NCBI RefSeq assembly: GCF_003046295.1
Contig: NZ_PZZN01000003.1
Coordinates: 1 to 64,000 of the forward strand
DNA length: 64,000 nt
Reading direction: 5' to 3'
DNA from: Sphingomonas aerolata
GTDB lineage: Bacteria; Pseudomonadota; Alphaproteobacteria; Sphingomonadales; Sphingomonadaceae
Part shown: positions 17,625 to 27,048 of the stretch, piece by piece
Numbering within the stretch: the stretch's first letter is position 1
Layout of the letters: each line of letters opens with the position of its first letter
Translations under genes and position numbers: made by a program
The notes under the pieces: model-generated
The model's database searches: none
Told to the model about the DNA's origin: nothing
The model's input: only the letters and a program-made list of their open reading frames with translations

Positions 17625-17657
17625 ACAGAGTTAAGACGCGCGCCGTAGCGGCCGCCT

Positions 17658-19406
17658 ATGACAAATCGAACGTTAAGACTCTGGTCGCGGAGCATGGTCG
17701 CACGACTGATGGTACCCGTCGCCATTATGCTGGGGCTGGTGTGCCTGCTGGGCCTGATCGGGCACGGTACCAGAGACCGTGTTCAGACGGCGCGCGATGC
17801 GGCGAATGCCGGCCAGACCGTTCGGATCAACCTGATCGAGGTGCGGTCGATCAGCCGTTCGTTGCAGCGTGACGCGCTGAACCTACTGCTCGAACGCGAT
17901 CCTCGCGCACTTGCGATTATCCATGGGAAATTCGCGAAACGGTCAATCCAGATGCGGACGCAGCTTGCCCAGCTGGTTCGGAATCCGATCGCGGGGTTAA
18001 GCGCACGGAGCCCATATATAGCCAGTCAGATAATCGTCTTACGACAGTTGGCGATCATGGCCGATGACGCCACTAAGGGTCGCCAGGATCGGGCGTGGAC
18101 CGTCTTTCGCGATGACGTCCGTCCCAACGAGCGGATGGCATCCAAGATCGCCGATACCCTCATCGCGTCCCAGGAAGACGAAGTCGAGCGTCTGTTCCGC
18201 AACGCCCATGATCTGGAGCGGCAAGAGGTCGCAATCAGCGTCGCGGCAGGCATCATCCTGTTCGCACTGTCCGCATACGGCACGGTGGTGATCGTCCAAC
18301 GGACCTTTGTCCGCCCGTTGCTGGACATCGAACACACATTGGCGGTGATCGCCGGAGAGAATGCAGAAGGTCGCACGCCGCATGCAGAACGAACCGATGA
18401 GATCGGTCGGATGTCACGCGCGATCGAAGTCTTTCGGGCCTCGGTCGTGGAGCGCGGACGGTTGGAAGCCGATAATGGCCGGCAGCGGTTGGCAGAGGTT
18501 CAGCGCGAACGTCAAATCGAAGATGCGCGGCGCACGGCACAGACAGCCGAGGCGGAACGTGACCGCATCGTCCGACAGGCCGCAACCACGTTGGAAGGCG
18601 AGATAGCGAACGTGCTTGCCGAGCTTCGCGGAGCAGCCGGACAATTGTCCACGACATCGGGCGAACTCGAGGATCATTCGACCGACGCGACCCGCGAGCT
18701 TGGTAGTGTCGGCGTAGCCGTCAGGCGAGCGATCGACGGAGCAACGGATATTGCCGCGGCAACGAACCAGTTTATGGGCGCGATAAGTCAGTCCAGCCAG
18801 AGTACACGTCTGTCTGCCGATCTCAGCGCAGAGGCTGCGGACTGCGCGGCACGGCTCGCACAGGATATGACGGACGTCCAGAATGACGCCCGCGCAATTG
18901 GTGCAATCGTCGGAGTCATCAGGACCATTGCTGCACGAACCAAGCTCCTCGCGTTGAACGCCGCCATGGAGGCGGCCCGTGTCGGCGAGGCCGGAAAGGG
19001 GTTTGCGGTCGTTGCCGACGCCGTGAAATCTCTGGCCGCGCAGACCGCGGACGCTACGGGCGAAATTGCCGAGCAGATAGCTGGTATGCAACGCGGCACC
19101 GCGGCAGCCTATGCTGGTCTGCTACATATCCGCGCAATGGTCGAGGACATGGCTCGCGGTACCGATGATCTCGCGTCGAGCATTGGCGAACAGGCGCAGA
19201 GCGGCCAGGCCATCAGCCGGAAAGTGGATGGAACCGCGACAGACCTGGATCTGATCGGGCGTCTGGTGACGCATGTATCCGTCGCGACGCAAAGCACGAC
19301 GGGGATGGCAGCCAAGGTCCGCATGGAGTCACGGTTGGTCGAAAACGGTGCATCGTCAATCGACGCCGCCCTGTTGCGCTTCTTCGAGACGCTGCACGCA
19401 ACTTGA
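17658..19406 (+). CDS. Methyl-accepting chemotaxis protein
   Basis: 582 aa inner-membrane chemoreceptor. A first helix (about 15-33, [18 protein letters not shown]), a four-helix-bundle-like periplasmic domain (about 35-190), a second helix (about 195-215), a HAMP domain (about 216-270, [20 protein letters not shown] and [18 protein letters not shown]), and a long cytoplasmic signalling coiled coil. The hairpin tip motif [20 protein letters not shown] with [15 protein letters not shown] is the conserved CheA/CheW contact. There is no CheR-tethering pentapeptide at the C-terminus. No che genes lie nearby, so it is an orphan receptor that must use a distant array. It starts just after insertion-sequence debris; no clear Shine-Dalgarno is visible. 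Confidence 0.93.
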   Translation: MTNRTLRLWSRSMVARLMVPVAIMLGLVCLLGLIGHGTRDRVQTARDAANAGQTVRINLIEVRSISRSLQRDALNLLLERDPRALAIIHGKFAKRSIQMRTQLAQLVRNPIAGLSARSPYIASQIIVLRQLAIMADDATKGRQDRAWTVFRDDVRPNERMASKIADTLIASQEDEVERLFRNAHDLERQEVAISVAAGIILFALSAYGTVVIVQRTFVRPLLDIEHTLAVIAGENAEGRTPHAERTDEIGRMSRAIEVFRASVVERGRLEADNGRQRLAEVQRERQIEDARRTAQTAEAERDRIVRQAATTLEGEIANVLAELRGAAGQLSTTSGELEDHSTDATRELGSVGVAVRRAIDGATDIAAATNQFMGAISQSSQSTRLSADLSAEAADCAARLAQDMTDVQNDARAIGAIVGVIRTIAARTKLLALNAAMEAARVGEAGKGFAVVADAVKSLAAQTADATGEIAEQIAGMQRGTAAAYAGLLHIRAMVEDMARGTDDLASSIGEQAQSGQAISRKVDGTATDLDLIGRLVTHVSVATQSTTGMAAKVRMESRLVENGASSIDAALLRFFETLHAT

Positions 19407-19446
19407 GGCTACGCGTCGTCGATCCGGAGCATCGCACGGGCGCGGT

Positions 19447-19671
19447 TCAGCGTAGACCGCTGCCCTCCAACGCGAGGACCGCGGCCCGCATTGCCACGAT
19501 GCGATCGGCAGCTGTGGGCGAAAGCTCGCCCCAAGAGAATGCCGAACGGTCACGCGCGCCTTCGCGCCACATCCGCGCAGCGACATTGTCCAGGTCCGCT
19601 GCGGTCGGGGACCGGCCCGTCGACATGCAATCGACTATTTGATGGGGAACGAGCGAGGTAGCGCTGGACAT
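19447..19671 (-). CDS. Small hypothetical protein (74 aa)
   Basis: A 74-aa soluble protein beginning MSSATSLVPHQIVDCMSTGR, with AGAGGG 8 nt before the ATG. The composition (balanced charged and Ala-rich helices, WREGARDRSAFSWGELSPTA) looks like a real small protein rather than a shadow frame. I do not recognise a family. It is convergent with the chemoreceptor gene and stands alone. Confidence 0.45.
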   Translation of the reverse strand: MSSATSLVPHQIVDCMSTGRSPTAADLDNVAARMWREGARDRSAFSWGELSPTAADRIVAMRAAVLALEGSGLR

Positions 19672-20237
19672 CGGGAATACCCTCTACTGCAAGCACTTTC
19701 CCTAGCTGCGTTTGATGGCACCAGAATGACAGGCGCGGTGTTTTCAAACACCTAGCGGTATGGAAATGCTTTCCGGAGCTTCGGGCCCTGACGCGAAAAT
19801 CACGTCCAGCCATTGGCTGTGCTGATCCGAATATATGCCAAAGCCATCGACGTGACGATCAAGTCATGCCGCATCGTAACATGCACGTCACAAGTTTACC
19901 GCATTCAGCCTGGAGCCGGATGCGGTAATTGGGGGCGCGATGTTTTAGATCTTGGCTGGTTGCTGGCGTTCGTCATTTTGACAAGCCGATGTAAGCGATA
20001 AAGTCGGGCGACGCGTACGCTTTCTGCTGCAACGTGACGGCATGAAGAATTGTCTGGTCTGCCCGATCAATAGTCGTCGCGTGCGCTAGAGCCAACGTAT
20101 CACCGCCGGCGGACTGCCGTTCCATTAAATGAAATCTGTCATAATCTCGAACGCACACGTTCGGGGCGCGAAGTCGCACGTCCAGCGATCACCTCGCGAG
20201 GTGTCACTGGCATATCAGCACCGGGGGAAACCGAACA
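19672..20237. other. Intergenic region upstream of the TonB receptor
   Basis: About 565 bases with no convincing gene on either strand. It should contain the promoter of the small minus-strand gene and of the TonB-dependent receptor. An AT-rich patch near 20120-20150 (TTCCATTAAATGAAATCTG) is a plausible promoter area for the receptor. I see no riboswitch fold or Fur-like box that I could defend. Confidence 0.5.
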
Positions 20238-22988
20238 ATGATCCGTAGTTTGAAGCATGTCGACCGCATGGCGTCCCTGCTGCTGGGAGCCGCGACCGCA
20301 GCACTGTCCGTGGCGCCGGCCGCTGCCCAAACCGTCGCGGCGCCCGTCAGCCAGGAGGCCGATACGGGCGACGAGATCCTCGTCTCCGGGTATCGCCGCA
20401 GCCTAGAAGAAGCGATCGAGATGAAGCGCAATACGATCGGCTTTTCGGACTCGATCATCGCCACCGATATCGCAGACTTCCCCGAGCAGAATCTCTCCGA
20501 AGCGCTGCAGCGCGTGCCCGGCGTGACGATCGAACGCGAACGCGGCCTCGGCACGCGCGTCAACGTCCGCGGCCTGCCGAGCGAATTCACCTTCGTGTCC
20601 ATCAACAAGCTGGCGACCGCCTCGGGCTCGGGCGGCCGCGACGTCGAGTTCGACATCTTCGCGTCCGAACTGATCCAGTCGGTCACCGTGCAGAAGTCGC
20701 CGGTGGCGGCGGACGAGGAGGGCGGCATCGCCGGCTCCGTGCTGATCCGTACCGCGCGGCCGTTCGACAACCCCGGGCTTCGCGTGGTCGGCAGCGTTGA
20801 TGGCGCGTATAATTCGATCTCCGAAAAGATCGATCCCAACTTCTCGTTTCTCGCCAGCAAGACCTTTGGCGACTTCGGCGTGCTGGTTTCGGTCGCCAAG
20901 CAGCAGCGCACCAATCGCACCGATTCCAACTCGGGTATCAACTTCCGCCCTATCGCGCGCTGGACCGATCGTACCGGCACCGTCTACCGCAACCAGGCGA
21001 TCGCCGTGCTGCAGCGCGACGCCGGCATTGCTTTCACCAACGCTGACAAGAACAGAATCGTCTTCCTCGATAAGGTCGGCGACCGCGTCTATCAGAACGA
21101 TCAGGACCGCCTCGGGCTGTCGGGCTCGGTGCAGTACAAGCCGAGTGATGATTTCAGCCTGGCGTTCGACGCCTTTCTCGGATCATACGACACGACCGAG
21201 GACGAATATGACGCTGCCGGCTATTCGGCATCGAGCAACTCGACGCTCGAGACGATCCACGAATTTGATGCCAAGACGCTCGCGGATAGCGGCATCGTCG
21301 TGCTGCGCGACGTCTCCTACACCAACACGCAGCATGAATTCCTGAGCAAGGAATATATCAACGAGACCGACTATCGGCAGTTCGGCGGGGAGATGAACTG
21401 GACGACGGGCAATTGGAAGATCAATGCGCTGGGTGGCTATTCCGGCGCCAGAAAGACGCTCGACTATGCGAATCTGAAGCACGTCGCCTACGCGCCCTCG
21501 CGCACGCGCTATACCGAGAATGGCGGCGAAACGATTCAGAGCGCCAATCCGAAGACGATCGACATGTACGATGCGCCGAATTCGTATCTGTTCGAAGCCT
21601 ATGAGACCACGCGCGAACAGATCAAGGACGACAAATATGCCGCTCAGATCGATCTGAGCTACCAGTTTGACTCGTCGGTGCTCAAGCGCTTCAATTTCGG
21701 TGGTCGCTACACCGACAAGACCAACGAGCGTCAATATGGCGAGGAGAAGATCCAGGGTCCGACCCGCGGCAGCACCGCTTATGTCAACACCCGCAAGCTG
21801 GGCGATAGCCCGCTTGAGACCGTCACCGACATCGTTGGCGGGAAGAACTACCAAGCACGCGACCTGAGCTGGGCGCAGGTCTCGAACGCCTATGCGCGCG
21901 ACTTCTTCCGGCCCGACGGGTTCGTCACGCCGTTCAGCGATGCGAACTATTACAAGGTCAAGGAAGAGACGATCGCCGGCTATGCGATGGTCGATTTCGA
22001 GTTCGACGTGGCCGTGCCGCTGTTCGTCAATCTGGGTGGCCGCTATCTGCGCACCACGATCAATTCGGAAGGGTTCCAGCAGGTCCAGAACCCGAGCGGC
22101 TCGATCGGCCTGACCCCCGCGCCGGTGTCCAGCGACGGCAAATATGAGAAATTCCTGCCCTCGTTCAACGCGCATGCCGAGCTGACCAACAGCCTGTTCC
22201 TGCGCGCTGCCGCGTCGAAGACGCTGATCCGCCCGGCGTTGACCGATTTGGCGTACAAGCGGATCGCGAGCATCGGCAATTTCCGGTACACCGATGGCAA
22301 TCCCGGCCTGAAGCCTACGCTTGCCGATCAGTGGGAAGTCGGCCTCGAGCAATATCTCCCGCGCGGCGGTATTCTGGCGGCGTCCTATTTCTGGAAGAAG
22401 ATCAAGGGCGTGGTGCAGAGCCAGCTGACCGGCGAGGTACCCGGCGTGACGGTCTACAACGCCAACGGTACGGTCAACGGCGTCTATGACTTCGACGTCT
22501 ACCAGCCCGTCAACGCCAAGGGCGCGTACAAGGTCAGCGGCGTCGAGGTGAACGCGGTGATCCCGTTCGGCATGATTGCGGACTGGGCGGACGGCTTCGG
22601 CGTCAACGCCAACGCCACCTTCCTCGACAGTTCGCTGACGGGGCAGTCCGACCTCGGCATCGATACCTCGCCGATCGGCCTTGCCGACAAGACCTACAAT
22701 GCCACGGTCTTCTACGACAAGGGACCGCTGTCGCTGCGCGTCTCGTACAACCGCAAGGGTGCCTATGTGGAGCGGATCGAGCGCAACATGTATTCGGTCT
22801 ACCGCGATGCCTATGGCCAGTTCGACGTCGCCGCCAGCTATCAAGTGACGCGCAACGTCCGTGTCGAGCTGCAGGGCATCAACGTCGGCAATGCGAAGAC
22901 CACCGGCTACACGATGGATCCGTCCTTTCCGGCGATCTACGAATCCTCGGGCAGCCGCATCAGCCTAGGCGTTCGCGGGCAGTTTTGA
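20238..22988 (+). CDS. TonB-dependent outer-membrane receptor
   Basis: 916 aa. A signal peptide (SLLLGAATAALSVAPAAAQ) is followed by a TonB-box-like stretch DEILVSGYRRSL, a plug domain (about 60-190: ATDIADFPEQNLSEALQRVP and RERGLGTRVNVRGLPSEF) and a 22-strand-type barrel to the terminal SLGVRGQF, ending in Phe. The EALQRVPGVTIERERG wording is that of the Caulobacter/Xanthomonas-type receptors (TIGR01782) that often import oligosaccharides. Substrate is not deducible from sequence. The xyloglucan enzyme genes are 6 kb away with unrelated genes between, so a link is possible but unproven. Confidence 0.95.
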   Translation: MIRSLKHVDRMASLLLGAATAALSVAPAAAQTVAAPVSQEADTGDEILVSGYRRSLEEAIEMKRNTIGFSDSIIATDIADFPEQNLSEALQRVPGVTIERERGLGTRVNVRGLPSEFTFVSINKLATASGSGGRDVEFDIFASELIQSVTVQKSPVAADEEGGIAGSVLIRTARPFDNPGLRVVGSVDGAYNSISEKIDPNFSFLASKTFGDFGVLVSVAKQQRTNRTDSNSGINFRPIARWTDRTGTVYRNQAIAVLQRDAGIAFTNADKNRIVFLDKVGDRVYQNDQDRLGLSGSVQYKPSDDFSLAFDAFLGSYDTTEDEYDAAGYSASSNSTLETIHEFDAKTLADSGIVVLRDVSYTNTQHEFLSKEYINETDYRQFGGEMNWTTGNWKINALGGYSGARKTLDYANLKHVAYAPSRTRYTENGGETIQSANPKTIDMYDAPNSYLFEAYETTREQIKDDKYAAQIDLSYQFDSSVLKRFNFGGRYTDKTNERQYGEEKIQGPTRGSTAYVNTRKLGDSPLETVTDIVGGKNYQARDLSWAQVSNAYARDFFRPDGFVTPFSDANYYKVKEETIAGYAMVDFEFDVAVPLFVNLGGRYLRTTINSEGFQQVQNPSGSIGLTPAPVSSDGKYEKFLPSFNAHAELTNSLFLRAAASKTLIRPALTDLAYKRIASIGNFRYTDGNPGLKPTLADQWEVGLEQYLPRGGILAASYFWKKIKGVVQSQLTGEVPGVTVYNANGTVNGVYDFDVYQPVNAKGAYKVSGVEVNAVIPFGMIADWADGFGVNANATFLDSSLTGQSDLGIDTSPIGLADKTYNATVFYDKGPLSLRVSYNRKGAYVERIERNMYSVYRDAYGQFDVAASYQVTRNVRVELQGINVGNAKTTGYTMDPSFPAIYESSGSRISLGVRGQF

Positions 22989-22992
22989 TCGT

Positions 22993-23025
22993 CGGCAGGC
23001 CTCGCCGTGGGGGCGGGGCCTGCCG
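22993..23025 (+). terminator. Hairpin terminator after the TonB receptor
   Basis: CGGCAGGCCTCGCC pairs with GGCGGGGCCTGCCG (one G·U pair) around a short loop, starting 4 nt after the receptor stop codon. There is no T-run, as is common in high-GC alphaproteobacteria. Confidence 0.65.
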
Positions 23026-23234
23026 GGTAATCTCGTTGTGGAGAATCCCCAAGTCTCGCGTAGCGCCCTTGCCGCAGTGCTGGCCTCGTCCGTCCAGCCG
23101 AGGTCGCGCCGCGGGAAGCCCCCGATCTTTCGCGCACACTACCAAGGATATGGTGCGCAACGCCCACAACCGGACGCCCCGGTGGGCCGTCGCATTCCGG
23201 AGCGCGGAGACTCGTTCAGTTGAATGATCCCCGG

Positions 23235-23425
23235 TCAGACCGCCGCGCCCCCGCCATCCACGAAGAGCTCATGGCGCGCGACGAAGCCGCTCTCGCTCGA
23301 CGCTGCGAACAGGACGGCACTCGCGACATCTTCAAGCCGCCCCAGGCGCCCGAGTGGGACCCCCTTGATCACATCATCTTCCTCCCGGCCGAGACGACGT
23401 TCGCGCGGATGCCGCGTTCTTTCCG
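23235..23425 (-). pseudogene. Short-chain dehydrogenase (SDR) 3' remnant, frameshifted
   Basis: The minus strand right after the monooxygenase stop reads ERGIRANVVSAG, the conserved segment after the SDR active site (usual form RGIRVNAVSPG). After a short frame change it continues VIKGVPLGRLGRLEDVASAV, then FAASSESGFVARHELFVDGG, the classical SDR C-terminus (PLGRLGRPEDVA...VDGG). The Rossmann half and catalytic Tyr-x3-Lys are absent, so about two thirds of the gene is deleted and the rest is out of frame. The plus-strand open frames here are shadows of it. Confidence 0.75.
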
Positions 23426-23426
23426 G

Positions 23427-23753
23427 TCAGGACGGCATATCAAGCGCCGCTCTGCCCGAAATCGAATAGGCGTCCGCCTGACGGTCGATGATGCCGAGTT
23501 TCCCGGCTTTTTCGAATACCGCTTGGAAATTGGGCGTGGAGAGGTGCGCGTTCAACGCCGCCTGATCTCGCCAGGCTTCAATCAGGCGGAACGTGCCGGC
23601 GGCACCTACTTCCTCCGTAACGTCGAGAAATACACAGTCGTCCCGTAGCCTGGCTGCGCTCGCCATGCGCGAAGCGATATCCCGGAACGCCTCCACGTCG
23701 CTGAGCTGAATGCGATATGTTGCATAGATTAGGATGGTCGGGGTGTCAGTCAT
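23427..23753 (-). CDS. Antibiotic biosynthesis monooxygenase (ABM) domain protein
   Basis: 108 aa, cytoplasmic, a single ferredoxin-like ABM domain: TILIYATYRIQLSDVEAFRD, then DDCVFLDVTEEVGAAGTFRL, EAWRDQAALNAHLSTPNF. ATG 23753 is preferred over upstream in-frame codons because GGAGC precedes it. These small proteins are often quinone or flavin monooxygenases or stress-linked detoxifiers. It is divergent from an HxlR regulator, with a palindromic operator candidate between, so it is probably its target. A decayed SDR gene follows it. Confidence 0.85.
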   Translation of the reverse strand: MTDTPTILIYATYRIQLSDVEAFRDIASRMASAARLRDDCVFLDVTEEVGAAGTFRLIEAWRDQAALNAHLSTPNFQAVFEKAGKLGIIDRQADAYSISGRAALDMPS

Positions 23754-23845
23754 GTCCAAGCTCCATCGTGGCGACGGATAAGATGATCGATCCCGTCGCG
23801 CACGTTTCCGGGATATGGACTGGCACTGGTGCTGAGGGTAGAACC

Positions 23846-23857
23846 TACCTAAAGGTA
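23846..23857. promoter_or_regulatory. Candidate HxlR operator
   Basis: TACCTAAAGGTA has perfect inverted arms TACCT/AGGTA around AA. It lies between the divergent ABM monooxygenase and HxlR genes, 18 nt before the HxlR start, where autoregulation and control of the monooxygenase could both occur. Assignment to HxlR is by position only. Confidence 0.5.
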
Positions 23858-23874
23858 AGTGCCAAAGAGGCTCG

Positions 23875-24231
23875 ATGAGCGTTCCCCGATCTGACCCTGC
23901 AAGTGACTGTGGCCTCGATGTCGCGCTGGCCGTCATGGGCGGCAAATGGAAGCCGCTGATCCTGTATCATCTCCGCTCGGGTCCGAGGCGGTTCGGCGAT
24001 CTCAAGCGGGCGGTTGCCGGCATCAGCGAAAAGGTGCTGATCCAGCAATTGCGTGAACTCGCTTCGGCAGGCGTAGTGGTTCGTCACGATTATGGCGAAG
24101 TGCCGCCCAAGGTCGATTACACCGTCACGCCATTCGGCATGACGCTGATCGAGGCTCTGCTGCCCTTGTGCGAGTGGGGCGTAAGGAACCGCACCCGCGC
24201 TTCGGCCAGCATGACTTCGAGGGCAAGCTAG
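23875..24231 (+). CDS. HxlR-family transcriptional regulator
   Basis: 118 aa with one winged-helix domain: LAVMGGKWKPLILYHLRSGP, RRFGDLKRAVAGISEKVLIQ and VDYTVTPFGMTLIEAL match the HxlR signature (GGKW..LIL..L..G..RF.EL...I.GIS.K.L...L). These cytoplasmic regulators commonly respond to electrophiles, aldehydes or quinones. No conserved N-terminal sensing Cys beyond Cys12 is obvious. Divergent from the ABM monooxygenase. Confidence 0.93.
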   Translation: MSVPRSDPASDCGLDVALAVMGGKWKPLILYHLRSGPRRFGDLKRAVAGISEKVLIQQLRELASAGVVVRHDYGEVPPKVDYTVTPFGMTLIEALLPLCEWGVRNRTRASASMTSRAS

Positions 24232-24459
24232 AGAGCCGCTAGATTGCGCCTCGTTGCTAAGGCTTTCTCAATGTTTATCTTTATTGAAGCGGCAGCGCCG
24301 CGATGTCGGCTATTGCCGCCCGCCGTCCCGAAAACCGCCGTTCCACTTTCCTACCTCGGCGAACATCAGACTAACGTGCAGAAAGGCGACGCTGCTGATG
24401 GCCTGAAACGTTTGCGGTCAGGCGCCCGGCGACGATCCTGGTAGCTGTCGTTTGAAATG

Positions 24460-24840
24460 CTATTCTCCTGGCGCGTACAAGAGGCCCTCGTGCAAAATCG
24501 CAGCTAAGGTTGCTGTGTGCAGCAGCGCGATGGCGAGGTTGCTCTTTACCACCGGATTGCGCCAACCGACCGCCGGTATGGTCATCAGCTTGTAGGCGAT
24601 CTGCATCGGAAACAAGACGCCGGCGATGGCGATCGACAACGTCGTATTGCCCGAAGCCTGACCGATCAGCGCGACGGCGCTGGCCATTGCGATGGTCGCG
24701 TAAAGGCATGCAAGGATACGCCGTGCAGCACTGTCGACGCCGTAGCACGCCGTCATTGCGGGCACGTCGCGCGCGATCAACGCTGGAATGACCGTCACAA
24801 CGATAACATTCACGAGATGAGATAGGGTCAACAAGACCAT
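24460..24840 (-). CDS. Small integral membrane protein, function unknown
   Basis: 126 aa with about four hydrophobic segments (LSHLVNVIVVTVIPALIA, ILACLYATIAMASAVALI, TLSIAIAGVLFPMQIAYKL, LAIALLHTATLAAILHEG). No catalytic motif is apparent and I cannot place it in a family. It stands alone between the HxlR gene and a long AT-richer intergenic region. Confidence 0.65.
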   Translation of the reverse strand: MVLLTLSHLVNVIVVTVIPALIARDVPAMTACYGVDSAARRILACLYATIAMASAVALIGQASGNTTLSIAIAGVLFPMQIAYKLMTIPAVGWRNPVVKSNLAIALLHTATLAAILHEGLLYAPGE

Positions 24841-25450
24841 GGCTTCATCCGATCAGAAGCTGGCGCATGGTGAATATATGCATCCGATGCGTACCAGTCC
24901 AGCGTGGGCGCGGCTTATGGACCCGACAACAGACACGCCTGATCGGAATTGATCAACGAGGCGCTAAATCCGATCTATAAAATATCCTTGCGACTAGCTA
25001 ATCGGCGAGTTCATTAAGTATCTATAGGCTGATGTTTTTCAATCAACGATATCCCGGTTTAGCGTCCTTAGTCCGTAAGGTAGTCAGAAAAGTAGAAGGC
25101 CTAAAAAGTGAACAATTTTTGCTTTTGCCGCCGTCAGACGAGCTCATTTAAATCGGACATTGCCGACGCAAGAAACGCGAGATAGATTCTAGCCATGTGG
25201 ACATTGTTCCCTTGAAATATTGCGGCTCTGGGCATCCAGGCTTTCCGCTGCGGGCCTTCCGGGTGCGCTTCGGATTACCGGACCAGTCGGGAAGCTCTCC
25301 TGCCGTATGAGGCGGAACGGGGGCGGCTGACTCAAAGGATATAGATTGTTGGTGCGAACTTCCTAACTTAAGTCTACGAAAGCTACCATCAACGGCGTTC
25401 CGTTGGCTGAGAGACGCTGAAGTGCTCCCGCTTATCTGGGGGAGTGACCA
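24841..25450. other. Long AT-richer intergenic region
   Basis: About 610 bases, visibly lower in GC than the neighbours between 24950 and 25140 (for example ATTAAGTATCTATAGG and AACAATTTTTGC). No gene with family features. It must contain divergent promoters for the small membrane protein and the STAS-like gene. The AT-rich core could mark an old insertion or a small RNA, but I see no defensible structure. Confidence 0.5.
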
Positions 25451-26017
25451 ATGTTCCGTTTCGATCTGGAGCCTGCGATACCGCTTCTGACGGTCATCCA
25501 GAAAGGCGTTTGGACAGCCGCGACGGTGGCGACGTTTGAGCCGGCATTTCGGCAAGAGCTGAAACGGCTTCTGGTCTCGGGGCGGCCGACATCGCTGATT
25601 ATCGAAATCAGAGCTACGGTGCCCAGGGATCTTCTTGTCACCGAGGCGCTGCGCGCAATGGTTGCGCGACTTGGACACCTCAAAGCGGACAGAACCGCCG
25701 TCGTGTCGTCGTTGGGATTTGCAGATCTGCAAGCCGGGCGCATTTCCGACCCAAATACACGGATCTTTACGTCGATCGTCCAGGCAAGGGACTGGGTGAC
25801 GAACAACCCCGCGGAAAGCCCAGGTATGACGTCCGCCAACGAGCCGAGCGATGTTAGCCCAGAAGGGCCCGTCGTCCATGTACGCGGTCCTGCGGACGTG
25901 GACTTTGTGCTTACCCCGGCCGCCGCGCTTGAAACGGCTAGGCGTATCAGCGATGCAGCGGTGGAAGTGCTTCTAGAAACCGCGAGCGCGACGGCTCAGC
26001 GCGTCATTCCGATGTAA
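25451..26017 (+). CDS. STAS/SpoIIAA-like domain protein
   Basis: 188 aa, cytoplasmic. The first 115 residues resemble the SpoIIAA-like/STAS proteins of sphingomonads: a beta-alpha start (LLTVIQKGVWTAATVATFE), a central SLIIEIRATVP strand and a closing TRIFTSIVQARDWVTN helix. The last 70 residues (VSPEGPVVHVRGPADVDFVL) are an extra tail without a recognised domain. GGGGAG lies 7 nt before the ATG. Such proteins may act in anti-sigma or membrane-protein regulation; the exact role is unknown. Confidence 0.6.
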   Translation: MFRFDLEPAIPLLTVIQKGVWTAATVATFEPAFRQELKRLLVSGRPTSLIIEIRATVPRDLLVTEALRAMVARLGHLKADRTAVVSSLGFADLQAGRISDPNTRIFTSIVQARDWVTNNPAESPGMTSANEPSDVSPEGPVVHVRGPADVDFVLTPAAALETARRISDAAVEVLLETASATAQRVIPM

Positions 26018-26132
26018 GCAGTTCCAAAGCCCGGACGCCTGATTTGGTGCCAGCATTGGAGTGAGGCTGAGGATGGAGAGCCTCTGCAACGCATCATTGC
26101 TTGATCATGACACGCGCACTTGGCGCCACCGG

Positions 26133-26160
26133 CCGGAGGTTCGCCACGGTGAACCTCCGG
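26133..26160. terminator. Bidirectional hairpin between convergent genes
   Basis: CCGGAGGTTC (26133-26142) and GAACCTCCGG (26151-26160) form a perfect 10-bp stem with an 8-nt loop, between the STAS-like gene end and the SGNH hydrolase end. It probably terminates both. Confidence 0.7.
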
Positions 26161-26196
26161 CCGGGTTGTATGCGCTGGGATCAGAAATCCCCAATG

Positions 26197-26994
26197 TCAC
26201 CCGCCGTGCGCTTTGGCGATCGCCGCGGTCGCGAGCGGGCGCATGACGGCATAGCCTTGCGGGGTCGGGTGGACTCCGTCGGTTGCGTAGCCGGGCTTCA
26301 TCGCCCCCGCCGGCGTCGAAAGTGCAGCGTGATAATCGACATAGGTGAAGCCATTGGCTTTGGCATAGCCGCGCAGCCAGTCGTTGAGCGCGGCGATCTG
26401 CGGGACCGGGCGTTTGTCGGGGCTCCAGGGAAAGGCGGCGGCGGGGGGAACCGAGGCGAGGATCACCTTGATCCCGTGCGCGCGCGCGAGTTCGGCCATG
26501 GTCCGGATATTGCCTTCGACCGTCTCGATCGTCGCTGCGCCGGTGTTGCCGGCGATGTCGTTGGTGCCGGCCATGATGTGGACTGCCCGCGGTTTGAGCG
26601 CGATGACATCGCTGCGAAACCGGACGAGCATCTGCGGGGTCGTCTGCCCGCTGATCCCGCGATCGACCACGCCGTTCGAGAACAATGCGGCGTCGGCATG
26701 GATCCAGTTGTCGGTGATCGAATCGCCCATGAACACGACGCGGACCGTCTTGCCGGCGAGTGCGCGATTATCCGCAGCGTAACGGCACAACTGGCCAAAG
26801 TCGCGGGTCAGCATATGCCGTTTCCACGCTGCCCAGCCGGCTGCATCGGCCGGTGCCGGATGCTGCGGGCAGGGGTCGGCGACGATACCCACCGGATCGC
26901 TGGCATAGGGCGTGTCTGCGTCACTCGTCTGCGCGACGACGGAGATTGGCAACACACCAAGTATCATTGGCAAGAGCCAGTGTTTCATCGCCAT
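26197..26994 (-). CDS. Secreted SGNH/GDSL hydrolase (esterase)
   Basis: 265 aa with a signal peptide (HWLLPMILGVLPISVVAQ). Family blocks are all present: GDSI (block I, in VVFMGDSITDNW, catalytic Ser), GISGQTT (block II Gly), AGTND (block III Asn) and DGVHPT (block V Asp and His). This is a periplasmic or exported carbohydrate or lipid esterase. It is divergent from the xyloglucan enzyme genes with a shared AT-rich promoter region, so it may remove acetyl groups from xyloglucan or other wall polymers, which is inference. Confidence 0.92.
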   Translation of the reverse strand: MAMKHWLLPMILGVLPISVVAQTSDADTPYASDPVGIVADPCPQHPAPADAAGWAAWKRHMLTRDFGQLCRYAADNRALAGKTVRVVFMGDSITDNWIHADAALFSNGVVDRGISGQTTPQMLVRFRSDVIALKPRAVHIMAGTNDIAGNTGAATIETVEGNIRTMAELARAHGIKVILASVPPAAAFPWSPDKRPVPQIAALNDWLRGYAKANGFTYVDYHAALSTPAGAMKPGYATDGVHPTPQGYAVMRPLATAAIAKAHGG

Positions 26995-27048
26995 GCGGTG
27001 GATCCTTTCCTGTGTCCTACGTCGCCCTCGACCGGCGCGATTATATAA

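Noticed and set aside
23220..23648. 142-aa plus-strand ORF between the TonB receptor and the ABM gene
   Set aside because: It is antisense to the ABM gene and the SDR remnant, both with clear family motifs.
25148..25879. 243-aa minus-strand ORF overlapping the STAS-like gene
   Set aside because: Low-complexity Arg/Pro/Ser composition typical of shadow frames; the plus-strand gene has a strong ribosome-binding site and domain pattern.
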